A stretch of 64,000 nucleotides of DNA from contig CAZDGU010000001.1 of NCBI GenBank assembly GCA_964505215.1, positions 310,001 through 374,000 on the forward strand, in the 5' to 3' direction. The notes under the pieces were generated by a model. That model was not told where the DNA came from and ran no database searches. It was given only the letters and a program-made list of their open reading frames with translations. How positions within the stretch are numbered: position 1 is the stretch's first letter; every line of letters starts with the position of its first letter. Of this stretch, positions 17,704 to 26,347 are shown piece after piece. A program made the position numbers and the translations under genes. Source of the DNA: Gracilimonas sp964505215. Its GTDB lineage: Bacteria > Bacteroidota > Rhodothermia > Balneolales > Balneolaceae.

Positions 17704-17957
17704 TGCGATGGCTGAAATTCATATTCAGCAAGCTGATTATAGGGCTGGTTCGGTTTTATCAGTTAGCCATTTCTCCCTGGCTGGGTAAAAGCTGCCGCTA
17801 CTCTCCCACCTGTTCGCAATACATGATTGAAGCCGTGAACGAGTGGGGCCCACTGAAAGGCTTTTGGTTGGGACTTAAACGCATTGGCAGTTGCCATCCA
17901 TGGGGCGGAGACGGATACGATCCGGTTCCAAAAAAAGAAGCAGATACTAAATCCTAA
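17703..17957 (+). CDS. yidD: Membrane protein insertion efficiency factor YidD
   Basis: 84 residues: one amphipathic N-terminal helix, then the family hallmark S-P-W-L-G-K-S-C-R-Y-S-P-T-C-S-Q-Y and later G-S-C-H-P-W-G-G-D-G-Y-D-P-V-P. It assists YidC-dependent membrane insertion at the inner face of the cytoplasmic membrane. It is usually found beside rnpA-yidC; here it is coupled to cysS instead. Confidence 0.95.
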   Translation: MRWLKFIFSKLIIGLVRFYQLAISPWLGKSCRYSPTCSQYMIEAVNEWGPLKGFWLGLKRIGSCHPWGGDGYDPVPKKEADTKS

Positions 17958-18098
17958 CAACCAATTTCCGCAATATTTAATGCACCATCCATTATACTGA
18001 TAACAAAGATAATGGCTTACAAAAATTTAAAAACAATCAATTTATAACCGGGTATATTTTCCGGAATATTCCATACTTAAACTACGCAATTTTATACC

Positions 18099-18581
18099 AT
18101 GAGCGACATTACATTCAAAAAAAGAAAAACAGTAGAGCAGGTTGAAGAAGGAACCGATTTAGCTCCAAAATTTCAGGAAAATGGACTTATTCCTGTAGTA
18201 ACTACCGATTATGAATCAGGAGAGTTACTGATGCATGGCTATATGAATGAGGAGGCCTTCAAAAAAACCATAGAAATTGGAGAAGCTGTTTATTACAGCC
18301 GAAGTCGTGATGTTTTGTGGCATAAAGGAGCTACCAGCGGATTGGTGCAAACCGTAAAGGAATTACGTATTGATGACGATCAGGACTGCGTATGGCTGCG
18401 CGTTGAAGTACAGGGAAATGGCGCAAGCTGCCACGTTGGCTATCGCTCTTGCTTTTACCGAAGCATACCCATTGGCAATGAGTTTACTGAAACTAACGGA
18501 ACGCTCCGTTTTGAAGAAGATGAGAAAGTATTTGATCCAAAAGAGGTATATGGAGACGCTCCAAATCCAACCAAACTCTGA
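18099..18581 (+). CDS. hisI: Phosphoribosyl-AMP cyclohydrolase HisI (stand-alone)
   Basis: Opens the purine ring of phosphoribosyl-AMP in the third step of histidine biosynthesis. 160 residues, single domain without the HisE pyrophosphohydrolase half. Family motifs are M-H-G-Y-M-N, Y-S-R-S-R, L-W-H-K-G-A-T-S-G and C-H-V-G-Y-R-S-C-F-Y (zinc ligands C111 and C118). The usual D-C-D-x-D metal motif reads D-D-D-Q-D (92-96) with a Cys displaced to 97. No other his gene lies in the window. A cyclohydrolase paralogue of other function is possible. Confidence 0.82.
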   Translation: MSDITFKKRKTVEQVEEGTDLAPKFQENGLIPVVTTDYESGELLMHGYMNEEAFKKTIEIGEAVYYSRSRDVLWHKGATSGLVQTVKELRIDDDQDCVWLRVEVQGNGASCHVGYRSCFYRSIPIGNEFTETNGTLRFEEDEKVFDPKEVYGDAPNPTKL

Positions 18582-18589
18582 TAACTAAT

Positions 18590-18620
18590 TAGCCACAGCC
18601 TATTTAACTTTGGCTTTTTG
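18590..18620 (+). terminator. Weak terminator after hisI
   Basis: AGCCA near 18592 can pair with TGGCT near 18611, followed by TTTTT. The stem is short and the loop long, so this is a tentative call. Confidence 0.35.
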
Positions 18621-18630
18621 ATTGAGAAAC

Positions 18631-18658
18631 TTGCTCCCAAACGGCCGTTTAGGAGCAA
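18631..18658. repeat. 28-base near-perfect palindrome
   Basis: TTGCTCCCAAACGG followed directly by CCGTTTAGGAGCAA, with a single mismatch. It lies between the convergent hisI and DEAD-box genes. The outer GCTCCCAA/GGAGC part resembles the hairpin tip of the dispersed repeats at 9266-9291 and 47627-47650. Confidence 0.7.
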
Positions 18659-18680
18659 TCTCTTATCTCAATTTTAATAA

Positions 18681-20417
18681 TTAAGCGTATCGCTTTTTCT
18701 TTTTGATACGTCCGCCTTTGCCCTTCCTTCCTGAGTTTCCGGAACCGCCTGATGAGCCATTTGTATCCGGCTTGGCTAACTCTACAGCAATTTCACGGCC
18801 CTCAAACTGAGTACCCGACAGAGAGTCAATCAGCTTATTATCGAACCCTTCTTCGGTTTCAAAAAAGGAGAAGTTGTTTTGAATGTCAATTTTACCAAAC
18901 TCCGGTTTTTTGCCACTCAGCTGCTCATTAGCCACGCCCATAAGTCGAGCAGGGTTTAATCCATCCCGGCTTCCAACATTGATAAAGTATCGGGTAAACC
19001 CGGCTTCGGCATGTCTGTTATTGGATCCTCTTGAGCCTTTATTCTTTCGGCCGGACTTTTTCCTGTTGTTAGACTTCCCGCGATTTTTGCCTGAAGCATT
19101 AATATCGCCGGCTTCATTATAATACTCCAGCAGCTGGTTAATCTGCATAGACACAAAGTGTTGAATCAGTTCTTGCCAGCCTAAGTCAGATAGTTTCTCA
19201 TAAACTTGAGGCAAATACTTTTCAATCTGAGCTTCGTTTACTTCTGTAGCTCGCAGTTTTTCTACCATATCCATCATGCGTACACCACACACCTCTTCGC
19301 CTGAAGGTACTTCCTGTTTGATGAATTTTTTGCCTGACATTCTCTCCAAAGCCTTTATTTTCCCGGTTTCACGCGTATGAATAATGGCAGCCGAAATACC
19401 ACTGTTTCCGGCACGTCCGGTTCTTCCGCTTCGGTGAATATATACTTCTAAATCATCGGGAAGGTTGTAATTAATTACGTGAGTCAGATTGTCCACATCC
19501 AGTCCGCGAGCTGCTACATCGGTTGCAATCAACAACTGCAACTCTCCTTTTCTAAATCGGTTCATTACCTCATCACGCTGATTTTGCGATAAATCTCCAT
19601 TCAGTAAATCAGCGTTATACCCTTCTTTGGAAAGTTTTGAAGCCACCTGAGAGGTTTCCCTTCGAGTCCGGCAAAAAACAATTCCATAAATATTCGGGTT
19701 GAGATCCACTATCCGTTTAAGCGCTTCGTAACGGTCGCTTGCGCGCACCATATAATAATGATGCTCCACATTCAGCGCACCGGAGTTGCGTGCATTCACT
19801 TCTATCTCTTCCGGATTGTGCATGTACCTGCGCGCCATTTTTTGGATTTGCTTAGGCATGGTTGCTGAAAAAAGCAGTGTTTGCTTATCTTTTGGAGTAT
19901 CAGCTAAAATAGCGTCTAAGTCTTCCTGAAAGCCCATATTCAGCATTTCATCGGCTTCGTCAAGAATCAATGAGCGAACATTGGTTACATCCAGTTTTCT
20001 TCTTCTAATCAGGTCCAGCATACGGCCGGGGGTTCCTATTACAACGTGCACACCCTTATTCAGAGCTTTTATTTGGCTCGAAATACTGGTTCCGCCATAA
20101 ACAGCTACACTTTTAATACCTTTTTTGTGGGTAGTAAACGACTTAAAGTCGCGTGCTATCTGTATGGCTAATTCACGCGTGGGTGAAAGCACCAGCACTT
20201 GCACAGAATTGTTGTTGGTATCAATTTGCTGTAAAACGGGGAGCCCGAAAGCACCGGTTTTACCCGTTCCGGTTCTTGCTAAAGCAATTAAATCATTTTG
20301 AGAAGCTAAAATATTGGGAATGGCCCGCTCTTGTACTTCAGTTGGATTTTCGAAGCCTAAATCTTTAACAGCTTCGCATATTTCGGGCATTAAACCCAGT
20401 TCTTGAAAAGTTGGCAT
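18681..20417 (-). CDS. DEAD-box RNA helicase with DbpA-type RNA-binding domain
   Basis: 578 residues. Helicase core motifs are in order: A-R-T-G-T-G-K-T (motif I), P-T-R-E-L-A, D-E-A-D, S-A-T, and H-R-S-G-R-T-G-R-A-G. A basic low-complexity linker rich in Lys, Arg, Gly and Ser (about 440-470) is followed by a DbpA/CsdA-type RNA-binding domain (R-Y-F-I-N-V-G-S-R-D-G-L) and a basic tail. It acts in ribosome assembly or mRNA unwinding, often with cold induction in DeaD relatives. The 366-base gap upstream is long enough for a regulated leader. Confidence 0.94.
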   Translation of the reverse strand: MPTFQELGLMPEICEAVKDLGFENPTEVQERAIPNILASQNDLIALARTGTGKTGAFGLPVLQQIDTNNNSVQVLVLSPTRELAIQIARDFKSFTTHKKGIKSVAVYGGTSISSQIKALNKGVHVVIGTPGRMLDLIRRRKLDVTNVRSLILDEADEMLNMGFQEDLDAILADTPKDKQTLLFSATMPKQIQKMARRYMHNPEEIEVNARNSGALNVEHHYYMVRASDRYEALKRIVDLNPNIYGIVFCRTRRETSQVASKLSKEGYNADLLNGDLSQNQRDEVMNRFRKGELQLLIATDVAARGLDVDNLTHVINYNLPDDLEVYIHRSGRTGRAGNSGISAAIIHTRETGKIKALERMSGKKFIKQEVPSGEEVCGVRMMDMVEKLRATEVNEAQIEKYLPQVYEKLSDLGWQELIQHFVSMQINQLLEYYNEAGDINASGKNRGKSNNRKKSGRKNKGSRGSNNRHAEAGFTRYFINVGSRDGLNPARLMGVANEQLSGKKPEFGKIDIQNNFSFFETEEGFDNKLIDSLSGTQFEGREIAVELAKPDTNGSSGGSGNSGRKGKGGRIKKKKRYA

Positions 20418-20783
20418 AAAATATTATTGTCAGTTTTTACCCGTTCAAAGAAGGTTCATGCTGCTTATTCATCTTGTCGGGAATTGATTGAGGTGAGCTG
20501 ATGACAAGAGGCAAGCGCGACTGCTTGATTCATAAAGGCCAGCAAGGTTCTACAAACCTGAATGTTTTCTTTCGAAAACGGTTGTTCCAGTCTTATCGTG
20601 GACTCACAATTTTTAATAAGCTTTTAAGATACACATTTTTCAGCCACCCATGTACAATTAATTTCATTTATTTTGTTTATCCCTGTCATAGAGAAACTGT
20701 TTTCCTACTTGTTATTTTTATTGCTCTTTTGATGCTGATATCTGTAATTTAGACCCTGTTTAAAATAAACCTATATTTAATAG
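20418..20783. other. Divergent intergenic region between the DEAD-box and LCIB-like genes
   Basis: 366 bases. I see two small hairpins, GTTTTC-TTTC-GAAAAC (20564-20579) and AGGTT/AACCT (about 20545-20559). A frame of about 80 codons on the plus strand (20501-20752) has no protein-like features. The helicase 5' leader may be structured, as in cold-regulated DeaD genes; this is inference. Confidence 0.4.
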
Positions 20784-21464
20784 ATGCAGCACATCACCCG
20801 GCACTACCCTCAAGCAAAGCCACTATTCACACTAAAGCACATTATTATTGATGAATTGAAAAAAAGGCAGCTTGCACCGAAACAGTGTATTTGGGGAACT
20901 TCAATTTGCAGTGATGAAGTTAATAATACCTTTAATTTCCTAAACCATCGTTTTGTGGGGCCCGGTGCTTTTCGTTTTGGGGGAATTTCCGGCCTCCCCT
21001 TCACCGGAAAAACAGGGTATAAAGCTTTTGCTTCTCATATTCCTGAAAACGGTGGCGCTTTTATTGTGTACGGTCCTCATATAGGGATTTCAAAAGAGGG
21101 AACTGTTGGCGAAATTGCGCGCGAGGGGCAAAGCCATCACACCACCTGCTGCGGCTCAATAATTACCGGGTTGGGGCATATAAAATCCGGCAACGTGCTT
21201 CAGGTTTCACATGATGATTATCAGCAGTCTCAGGTTAATCGGCTTTTCACCGAACATTTAGATAAAATACAATCTGCTGAAAATAAAATTAAAGCCGTTA
21301 CTGATATTGTGTATGCCCAAATTGAAAAAGAACTAAAAGACATTATTACAGCTTGCAAGGAACATGTAGGCTCAAGTCCTGTTATTTTGATTGGCGGAAT
21401 AATTATTAATACCGACTATTTGGAAGAGGATTATTTTGCCCTTCGTGATATTGCTGAGTATTAG
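20784..21464 (+). CDS. LCIB/C-type (theta-like) carbonic anhydrase homologue
   Basis: 226 residues that match the limiting-CO2-inducible protein B/C beta-carbonic-anhydrase fold in their motif order: C-S-D-E (C42, D44), F-R-F-G-G-I-S-G-L-P-F-T-G-K-T-G, S-H-I-P, Y-G-P-H-I-G-I (H99) and H-T-T-C-C-G (C122/C123). These give the Cys-His-Cys zinc site expected for the family. Members are known from algae, diatoms and scattered bacteria; some are active carbonic anhydrases and some are not. There is no signal peptide, so it is cytosolic. It stands alone between unrelated genes, with no CO2-fixation gene nearby. Confidence 0.78.
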   Translation: MQHITRHYPQAKPLFTLKHIIIDELKKRQLAPKQCIWGTSICSDEVNNTFNFLNHRFVGPGAFRFGGISGLPFTGKTGYKAFASHIPENGGAFIVYGPHIGISKEGTVGEIAREGQSHHTTCCGSIITGLGHIKSGNVLQVSHDDYQQSQVNRLFTEHLDKIQSAENKIKAVTDIVYAQIEKELKDIITACKEHVGSSPVILIGGIIINTDYLEEDYFALRDIAEY

Positions 21465-21496
21465 CCGTATCAGCCGGCTCTTTAAATTTCACGGCT

Positions 21497-22627
21497 TTAT
21501 CCCGCTGTTTTTTTGTAACGATTGATAGAAAAGAGCACCAGCACGCCGCCCATTGCCACCAAAGCATACACCATTTTCTGAATGTCGCCCCAGCCGGCTC
21601 CTTTCAGGAGTACCATCCGCATAATTTTGATAAAATAAGCCATGGGGTTTAAATAGCTTAATTTTTGAGCCCACACCGGCATGCTTTCAATAGGTGTAAA
21701 CAAGCCACCCATCAAAATAAAAATCACCATAATAAACCATGCGATAAACATAGCCTGCTGTTGCGTGTTAGTAAGGGTTGAAATCAACAAGCCCATGGCT
21801 TGAATTACTACCAAGAAAATTCCCGCAGCCACAAGAATGGTTGCCAAACTTCCCAAAAAAGGAATCTGAAAGCCAAAGCGGGCCAAAGCCAAGCCAATCA
21901 ATAAATCAAACATTCCGATAAGCCAAAATGGGAGCAGCTTGCCAATAATAAACTGATACTTTTTGATGGGTGTTACGTTCAGCTGTTCTATAGTGCCAAT
22001 TTCCTGTTCACGCACAATATTCATTCCTGATAAAAATAATCCAATCATGGCTACCAGTACCACTAATATTCCGGGTACCATAAAGGTCAAATAATCTAAA
22101 TCGGGGTTGTACCAGTTTTGGGGAATGATATTTATTACAGCCGGTCTGTTTGCGGCAAGCTGTTTAACATGAGAGCGAATTTCAGTGCGATGGTTTTGGG
22201 AAAAATCATTCAAAATAGCGGCACTGTAAGACTGAATCAGCCCGGCCGTACTGCCGTCCACCGCATCTATAACTAATTGAAGCGCGGCCGGTTGCCCCTT
22301 CTTATAATCTTGTTCAAAATGAGCCGGTATATCAATAATCATGCTTATTTTACCGGCCTGCATGGCTTTTAAAGCTTCCTCATGATCAAAAGTTTCGAAC
22401 TGAAGCTGAAAGTATCCGGTGGCTTGAAACTGTTCAATCAATCCTCTGGAAAATGCAGACTGATCGCGGTCAACAAGGCCAAATTCAACTTCTTTAAGCT
22501 CATACGTTGTGGCAAAAGAAAGCACCAGTAACTGTACAACGGGCAGTACAAAAAGTATGGGCAACATGGCACGGTTGCGGAATATCTGAATAAACTCTTT
22601 TTGCAGTAAAAACAGGATAACTCTCAT
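21497..22627 (-). CDS. ABC-2 type permease of an efflux system (YbhR/YhhJ-like)
   Basis: 376 residues: an N-terminal transmembrane helix, a large extracytoplasmic domain (about 45-180) and a C-terminal block of five hydrophobic segments, the usual ABC-2 permease layout. It is the last gene of the seven-gene operon read leftward from 28239 and overlaps the other permease by four bases. It probably forms a heterodimer with that permease. Substrate unknown; relatives export drugs or cations. Confidence 0.88.
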   Translation of the reverse strand: MRVILFLLQKEFIQIFRNRAMLPILFVLPVVQLLVLSFATTYELKEVEFGLVDRDQSAFSRGLIEQFQATGYFQLQFETFDHEEALKAMQAGKISMIIDIPAHFEQDYKKGQPAALQLVIDAVDGSTAGLIQSYSAAILNDFSQNHRTEIRSHVKQLAANRPAVINIIPQNWYNPDLDYLTFMVPGILVVLVAMIGLFLSGMNIVREQEIGTIEQLNVTPIKKYQFIIGKLLPFWLIGMFDLLIGLALARFGFQIPFLGSLATILVAAGIFLVVIQAMGLLISTLTNTQQQAMFIAWFIMVIFILMGGLFTPIESMPVWAQKLSYLNPMAYFIKIMRMVLLKGAGWGDIQKMVYALVAMGGVLVLFSINRYKKTAG

Positions 22628-23730
22628 TGCAGCCTCACTTTAAATTTCTTTAAGCTCAGCGTTATAAAAAACAGGCTCATGCCTACCAGTATCAGCGTTT
22701 CCTTCCAAAGCAGCACTATAGACGAGCCTTTGAGCATAATTTCACGCACAATAATTAAAAACCATTTTGCGGGAATAATGTGCGACAACAGCTGTAAAGA
22801 CACGGGCATGCTGGCTACGGGAAAGATAAATCCCGATAACAAAACGGTGGGGAGCAACAGCCCGGCCAGCGAAACCATCATAGCCGTTTGCTGGTTATTG
22901 GCCACGGCCGATATAAAAACCCCAAGCGCCAGTGCTGTTAAAATGAACAGTATTGACTCGGCAAAAAACAGGATGTAAGAACCCTGAAATGGCACTTCAA
23001 ATACAAATTGTGCCAGCCATAAAATACTGATTACATTTATGATGGAAAGCACCAGATAAGGCAACACTTTCCCAATTATAATATGATACGGTTTAAGAGG
23101 AGAAACGAGCAAAATTTCCATATTGCCCATTTCTTTCTCGCGAGTGATGGAGATGGAAGTCATCAACGCCGAAATGAGCATCAAAATAACGGCTATTAAT
23201 CCCGGCACAAATAAGTTTACGCTGCGCAGTTCCGGATTATACAACATCCTTACTTCCGGCTTTAACCCAGCCATCGTCCCACCGCCCGGACTTAGCTGCT
23301 GCATATAATCTTGCACAATATTTGTTGTATAAGATTGCACCAAATTAGCCATGTTTGGGTCTGTGGCATCTGTTACAAGCTGTATATTTGCCGATCCGGT
23401 TTTCAGTAATTTTTCGTTGAAGTTCGCTTCAAAAACAACTACTTCTTTAATATTCCCCTTGCGGAACAGTGCTTCTACCTCGTCATAGCTTGATAAGTAG
23501 GCCGTTACTGCAAATGCCGAAGAAGCTTCCAGTTTTTGGATAATGGTTTGGGAAGCCTTGTCTTTCGCCAGATCTAAAACTCCAATTTCAGCATTCGTCA
23601 CTTCGTTCCGGATGGCAAAACCAAAGAGAATGAGCATAATAATGGGCATTCCAAACAGAATAAGCAGCGTTCTTTTATCTCTATAAATTTGCTTGAATTC
23701 TTTGCGAACAAAGCCTTGAAATGCGTTCAT
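22624..23730 (-). CDS. ABC-2 type permease of an efflux system (YbhS-like)
   Basis: 368 residues with the same architecture as its downstream neighbour: an N-terminal membrane helix after F-V-R-K-E-F-K-Q-I-Y-R-D, an extracytoplasmic domain and five or six C-terminal membrane segments. The first residues are clearly homologous to the partner permease (both have K-E-F followed by Q-I-F/Y-R). Overlaps at both ends indicate translational coupling with the ATPase and the second permease. Confidence 0.88.
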   Translation of the reverse strand: MNAFQGFVRKEFKQIYRDKRTLLILFGMPIIMLILFGFAIRNEVTNAEIGVLDLAKDKASQTIIQKLEASSAFAVTAYLSSYDEVEALFRKGNIKEVVVFEANFNEKLLKTGSANIQLVTDATDPNMANLVQSYTTNIVQDYMQQLSPGGGTMAGLKPEVRMLYNPELRSVNLFVPGLIAVILMLISALMTSISITREKEMGNMEILLVSPLKPYHIIIGKVLPYLVLSIINVISILWLAQFVFEVPFQGSYILFFAESILFILTALALGVFISAVANNQQTAMMVSLAGLLLPTVLLSGFIFPVASMPVSLQLLSHIIPAKWFLIIVREIMLKGSSIVLLWKETLILVGMSLFFITLSLKKFKVRLQ

Positions 23731-24470
23731 TGCTCTCCCCTTTTGGCCGTGCGGGCCAGCTGCAAAAATACTTCATCCATAGATTTTGCACTGAATTGCT
23801 CTTTAAGTTCTTCGGGAGAGCCGAGCGCATCAATCCTTCCATCTACCATAATAGAAACGCGATCGCAATACTCGGCCTCATCCATATAGTGTGTGGTTAC
23901 AAAAACGGTAACACCCTGATTGGCTACTTTATAAATTTCTTCCCAGAACTGCCGGCGGGTAACGGGATCCACGCCGCCTGTAGGCTCATCCAAAAACACA
24001 ATTTCAGGGTTATGAATTAATGAAATGGCAAATGCCAATTTCTGCTTCCAGCCCAGCGGCATTTCTCCTACTTGTTTGTTTTGAATTTTTTGAAGCCCAA
24101 GCAACTTTATAATTTCAGTGCTTTTTTCAGATAAAATATCCCTCTTTAATCCATAAACACCTCCGTAAAACCGAATGTTTTCTGCCGGAGTTAAGTCATC
24201 ATACAGCGAGAATTTTTGGCTCATATATCCAATTTTCTTTTTGATGGCATCGGCGTCGGTGTACACATCCAATCCGGCTACGGTTGCCTCGCCATCGGTG
24301 GGTGACAGTAATCCGGTAAGCATGCGCATGGCCGTAGTTTTTCCGGCTCCGTTGGCTCCTAAAAATCCAAAAATTTCTCCTTTATTTACTTCAAAGGTAA
24401 TTTCATCAACCGCCGTAAAGTCGCCGAATTTTCGAGTTAAACGATTGGTTTTGATGGAAATGTCAGACAT
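23727..24470 (-). CDS. ABC transporter ATPase, second half-type (YbhF C-half-like)
   Basis: 247 residues. Walker A G-A-N-G-A-G-K-T-T, Walker B I-V-F-L-D-E-P-T-G-G-V-D and the switch histidine in T-T-H-Y-M-D-E-A are intact. The signature motif LSGGQ is replaced by P-L-G-W-K-Q. This mirrors the C-terminal half of E. coli YbhF-type double ATPases. It overlaps the neighbouring ATPase gene by eight bases and the first permease by four. Confidence 0.9.
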   Translation of the reverse strand: MSDISIKTNRLTRKFGDFTAVDEITFEVNKGEIFGFLGANGAGKTTAMRMLTGLLSPTDGEATVAGLDVYTDADAIKKKIGYMSQKFSLYDDLTPAENIRFYGGVYGLKRDILSEKSTEIIKLLGLQKIQNKQVGEMPLGWKQKLAFAISLIHNPEIVFLDEPTGGVDPVTRRQFWEEIYKVANQGVTVFVTTHYMDEAEYCDRVSIMVDGRIDALGSPEELKEQFSAKSMDEVFLQLARTAKRGEQ

Positions 24471-25392
24471 GTTCCTGCTCCTCAGTTCCCATTAGCCACA
24501 TGAACGTGTCCTCAATATTTGGCTGCAAATCCTGAATCTCAATCCCCGGTATATCTGCTTGCTTTAAGTATTGAAGCAAGGCTTCTTTATTTGGCTTTCC
24601 GTCCTTCTCAGAGTAATGCACAGATGCCCCAAACAGATAGACCGTATTTGTTTTTGAGTAAGCTTTTAATGCTTCCATGAGTGCGTACATGTTTGAGGAG
24701 CGAATACCTAACATCTGCTGTTTTTGTGATTGCACAATAGCCCGTGGCGCATCAATTTGCATAATTTCGCCGCTCTGCATTAAGGCCACGCGGTCGCACA
24801 AATCAGCTTCATCCATATAAGGGGTTGATACAATAATAGTGATGCCATCCGATTTCAGAAGCTTCAGCATATCCCAAAATTCTTTGCGCGAAACGGCATC
24901 TACACCGGTGGTTGGCTCATCCAGAAGCAGCAGCTGGGGTTTATGAATAAGTGCACAACTGAGTGCCAGCTTCTGCTTCATCCCGCCCGAAAGATTTCCG
25001 GCCAGGCGGTCTTTAAACATTTCTAACTGCTGATAAATAGGCTTCACCAGCTCATAATTTTCTTCGATAGTGGTACCGAATACGGTAGCAAAAAAAGCTA
25101 AGTTTTCCTCAACCGTTAAATCTTGATACAGCGAAAATGAGCCCGGCATATATCCCAGTAACGGCCGAATTTTCTCGTAGTCTTCCACTGCATCTCGCCC
25201 CAGTACAGTGGCTTTTCCCGCATCCGGAATTAACAAGGTATTCAGGATTCTGAACAAGGTAGTTTTACCCGCTCCATCGGGACCAATAAGTCCAAACAGT
25301 TCCCCTTGGTTCACCTCAAAAGAAACCTCTTTCAGGGCCTCAACAGCTCCAAAATTTTTGGAAATAGACGATATGTGTACAACTGCATCCAA
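24463..25392 (-). CDS. ABC transporter ATPase, first half-type (YbhF N-half-like)
   Basis: 309 residues. Walker A G-P-D-G-A-G-K-T-T, signature L-S-G-G-M-K-Q-K and Walker B L-L-L-D-E-P-T-T-G-V-D are canonical, but the switch histidine is proline (V-S-T-P-Y-M-D-E-A). With its partner it would give one normal and one degenerate ATP site. A C-terminal extension of about 80 residues follows the ATPase core. The start is a TTG at 25392, since no in-frame ATG precedes the first strand. Confidence 0.9.
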   Translation of the reverse strand: MDAVVHISSISKNFGAVEALKEVSFEVNQGELFGLIGPDGAGKTTLFRILNTLLIPDAGKATVLGRDAVEDYEKIRPLLGYMPGSFSLYQDLTVEENLAFFATVFGTTIEENYELVKPIYQQLEMFKDRLAGNLSGGMKQKLALSCALIHKPQLLLLDEPTTGVDAVSRKEFWDMLKLLKSDGITIIVSTPYMDEADLCDRVALMQSGEIMQIDAPRAIVQSQKQQMLGIRSSNMYALMEALKAYSKTNTVYLFGASVHYSEKDGKPNKEALLQYLKQADIPGIEIQDLQPNIEDTFMWLMGTEEQEHV

Positions 25393-25424
25393 TCTGTAAA
25401 TTATTGATTTATGATTTCTTTCAG

Positions 25425-26339
25425 CTAAAAATTAACTTCTCCCGGCATTCCAATTTTCAACTTTCCTTGCTCATTTTTTACCGTAATTTTAACCGCATAT
25501 ACTTGAGTTACCCGCTCATCTTTGGTTTGAATCATTCGTGGGGTAAACTCTGCTTTTGAAGAAATCCAGCTTACTTTCCCTTCCAGCTTTTCATTCTTAT
25601 TCTCATTTTTGTCGATTAAAACTTCAACCGGTGCGCCTAATTTCACCTTCGGCAGCTGTGCCCCGGATACGTACACCCGCAGTGTCATTTCTGTTAAATT
25701 GGCAATATCGTAAAGCGGTTTCCCGATAGCCGTTAATTCTCCCTGTTCGGCCAGCTTATGCAATACCATTCCCGCCACAGGATTTACAAGCGTAGTTTTA
25801 TCAATCTGATATTCCAACTGAGACTGTTTGGCCTTCAATTTTTCTATCTCGGCTTGAATGGATTTCTTTTGAACCTCTACAGCTGCTATTTTTTTGCGTA
25901 GCACATTTACTTTTCCACGCGCCTGATCTATTTGCTGCTGAGTAGCAGCTTGTTCTTTTTTTAATGAGGTGAACCGATTCAACTCTTTTTGAGCCGTTTC
26001 AAGCTGTTCTTTATAAATCGATTTTTCGGCATTTAGTTTATCCACATTTGTGAGAATGGCATTCATAGAAGCCAGCAACTCCTTCTTTTGTAAGTGAAGC
26101 GCAGTAGAATCAACCTGACCAATTATTTGTCCTTCTTCTAAATATGCACCTTCCTTCACGTCAAAGCTTTGCATTATCCCGGATGCTTCCGAAGAAACGC
26201 TCACCTCTTCAACCTCAAACTGTCCATAAGCATCCGATTTTTCGGGAGTGCTGCAACCTGTTATTCCGATTGCTATAAACAAGACGGACAGCATCCGGAT
26301 CATTTGCTTATAGCTATTTTTTCTTTCTGATTTCATCAT
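25425..26339 (-). CDS. HlyD-like membrane fusion lipoprotein (YbhG/YhiI type)
   Basis: 304 residues. A short signal peptide ends in a lipobox (G-I-T-G-C), so it is probably a lipoprotein. A lipoyl half-motif precedes a long coiled-coil hairpin (about 85-180, rich in Glu, Lys and Gln), then a second lipoyl half and a beta-barrel domain. It would link the inner-membrane ABC permeases to the TolC-like protein encoded just upstream. Confidence 0.9.
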   Translation of the reverse strand: MMKSERKNSYKQMIRMLSVLFIAIGITGCSTPEKSDAYGQFEVEEVSVSSEASGIMQSFDVKEGAYLEEGQIIGQVDSTALHLQKKELLASMNAILTNVDKLNAEKSIYKEQLETAQKELNRFTSLKKEQAATQQQIDQARGKVNVLRKKIAAVEVQKKSIQAEIEKLKAKQSQLEYQIDKTTLVNPVAGMVLHKLAEQGELTAIGKPLYDIANLTEMTLRVYVSGAQLPKVKLGAPVEVLIDKNENKNEKLEGKVSWISSKAEFTPRMIQTKDERVTQVYAVKITVKNEQGKLKIGMPGEVNF

Positions 26340-26347
26340 TTTTCGTA

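Noticed and set aside
20501..20752. An 83-codon plus-strand frame before the LCIB-like gene
   Set aside because: Low-complexity composition, no ribosome site, and it sits in a divergent promoter region.
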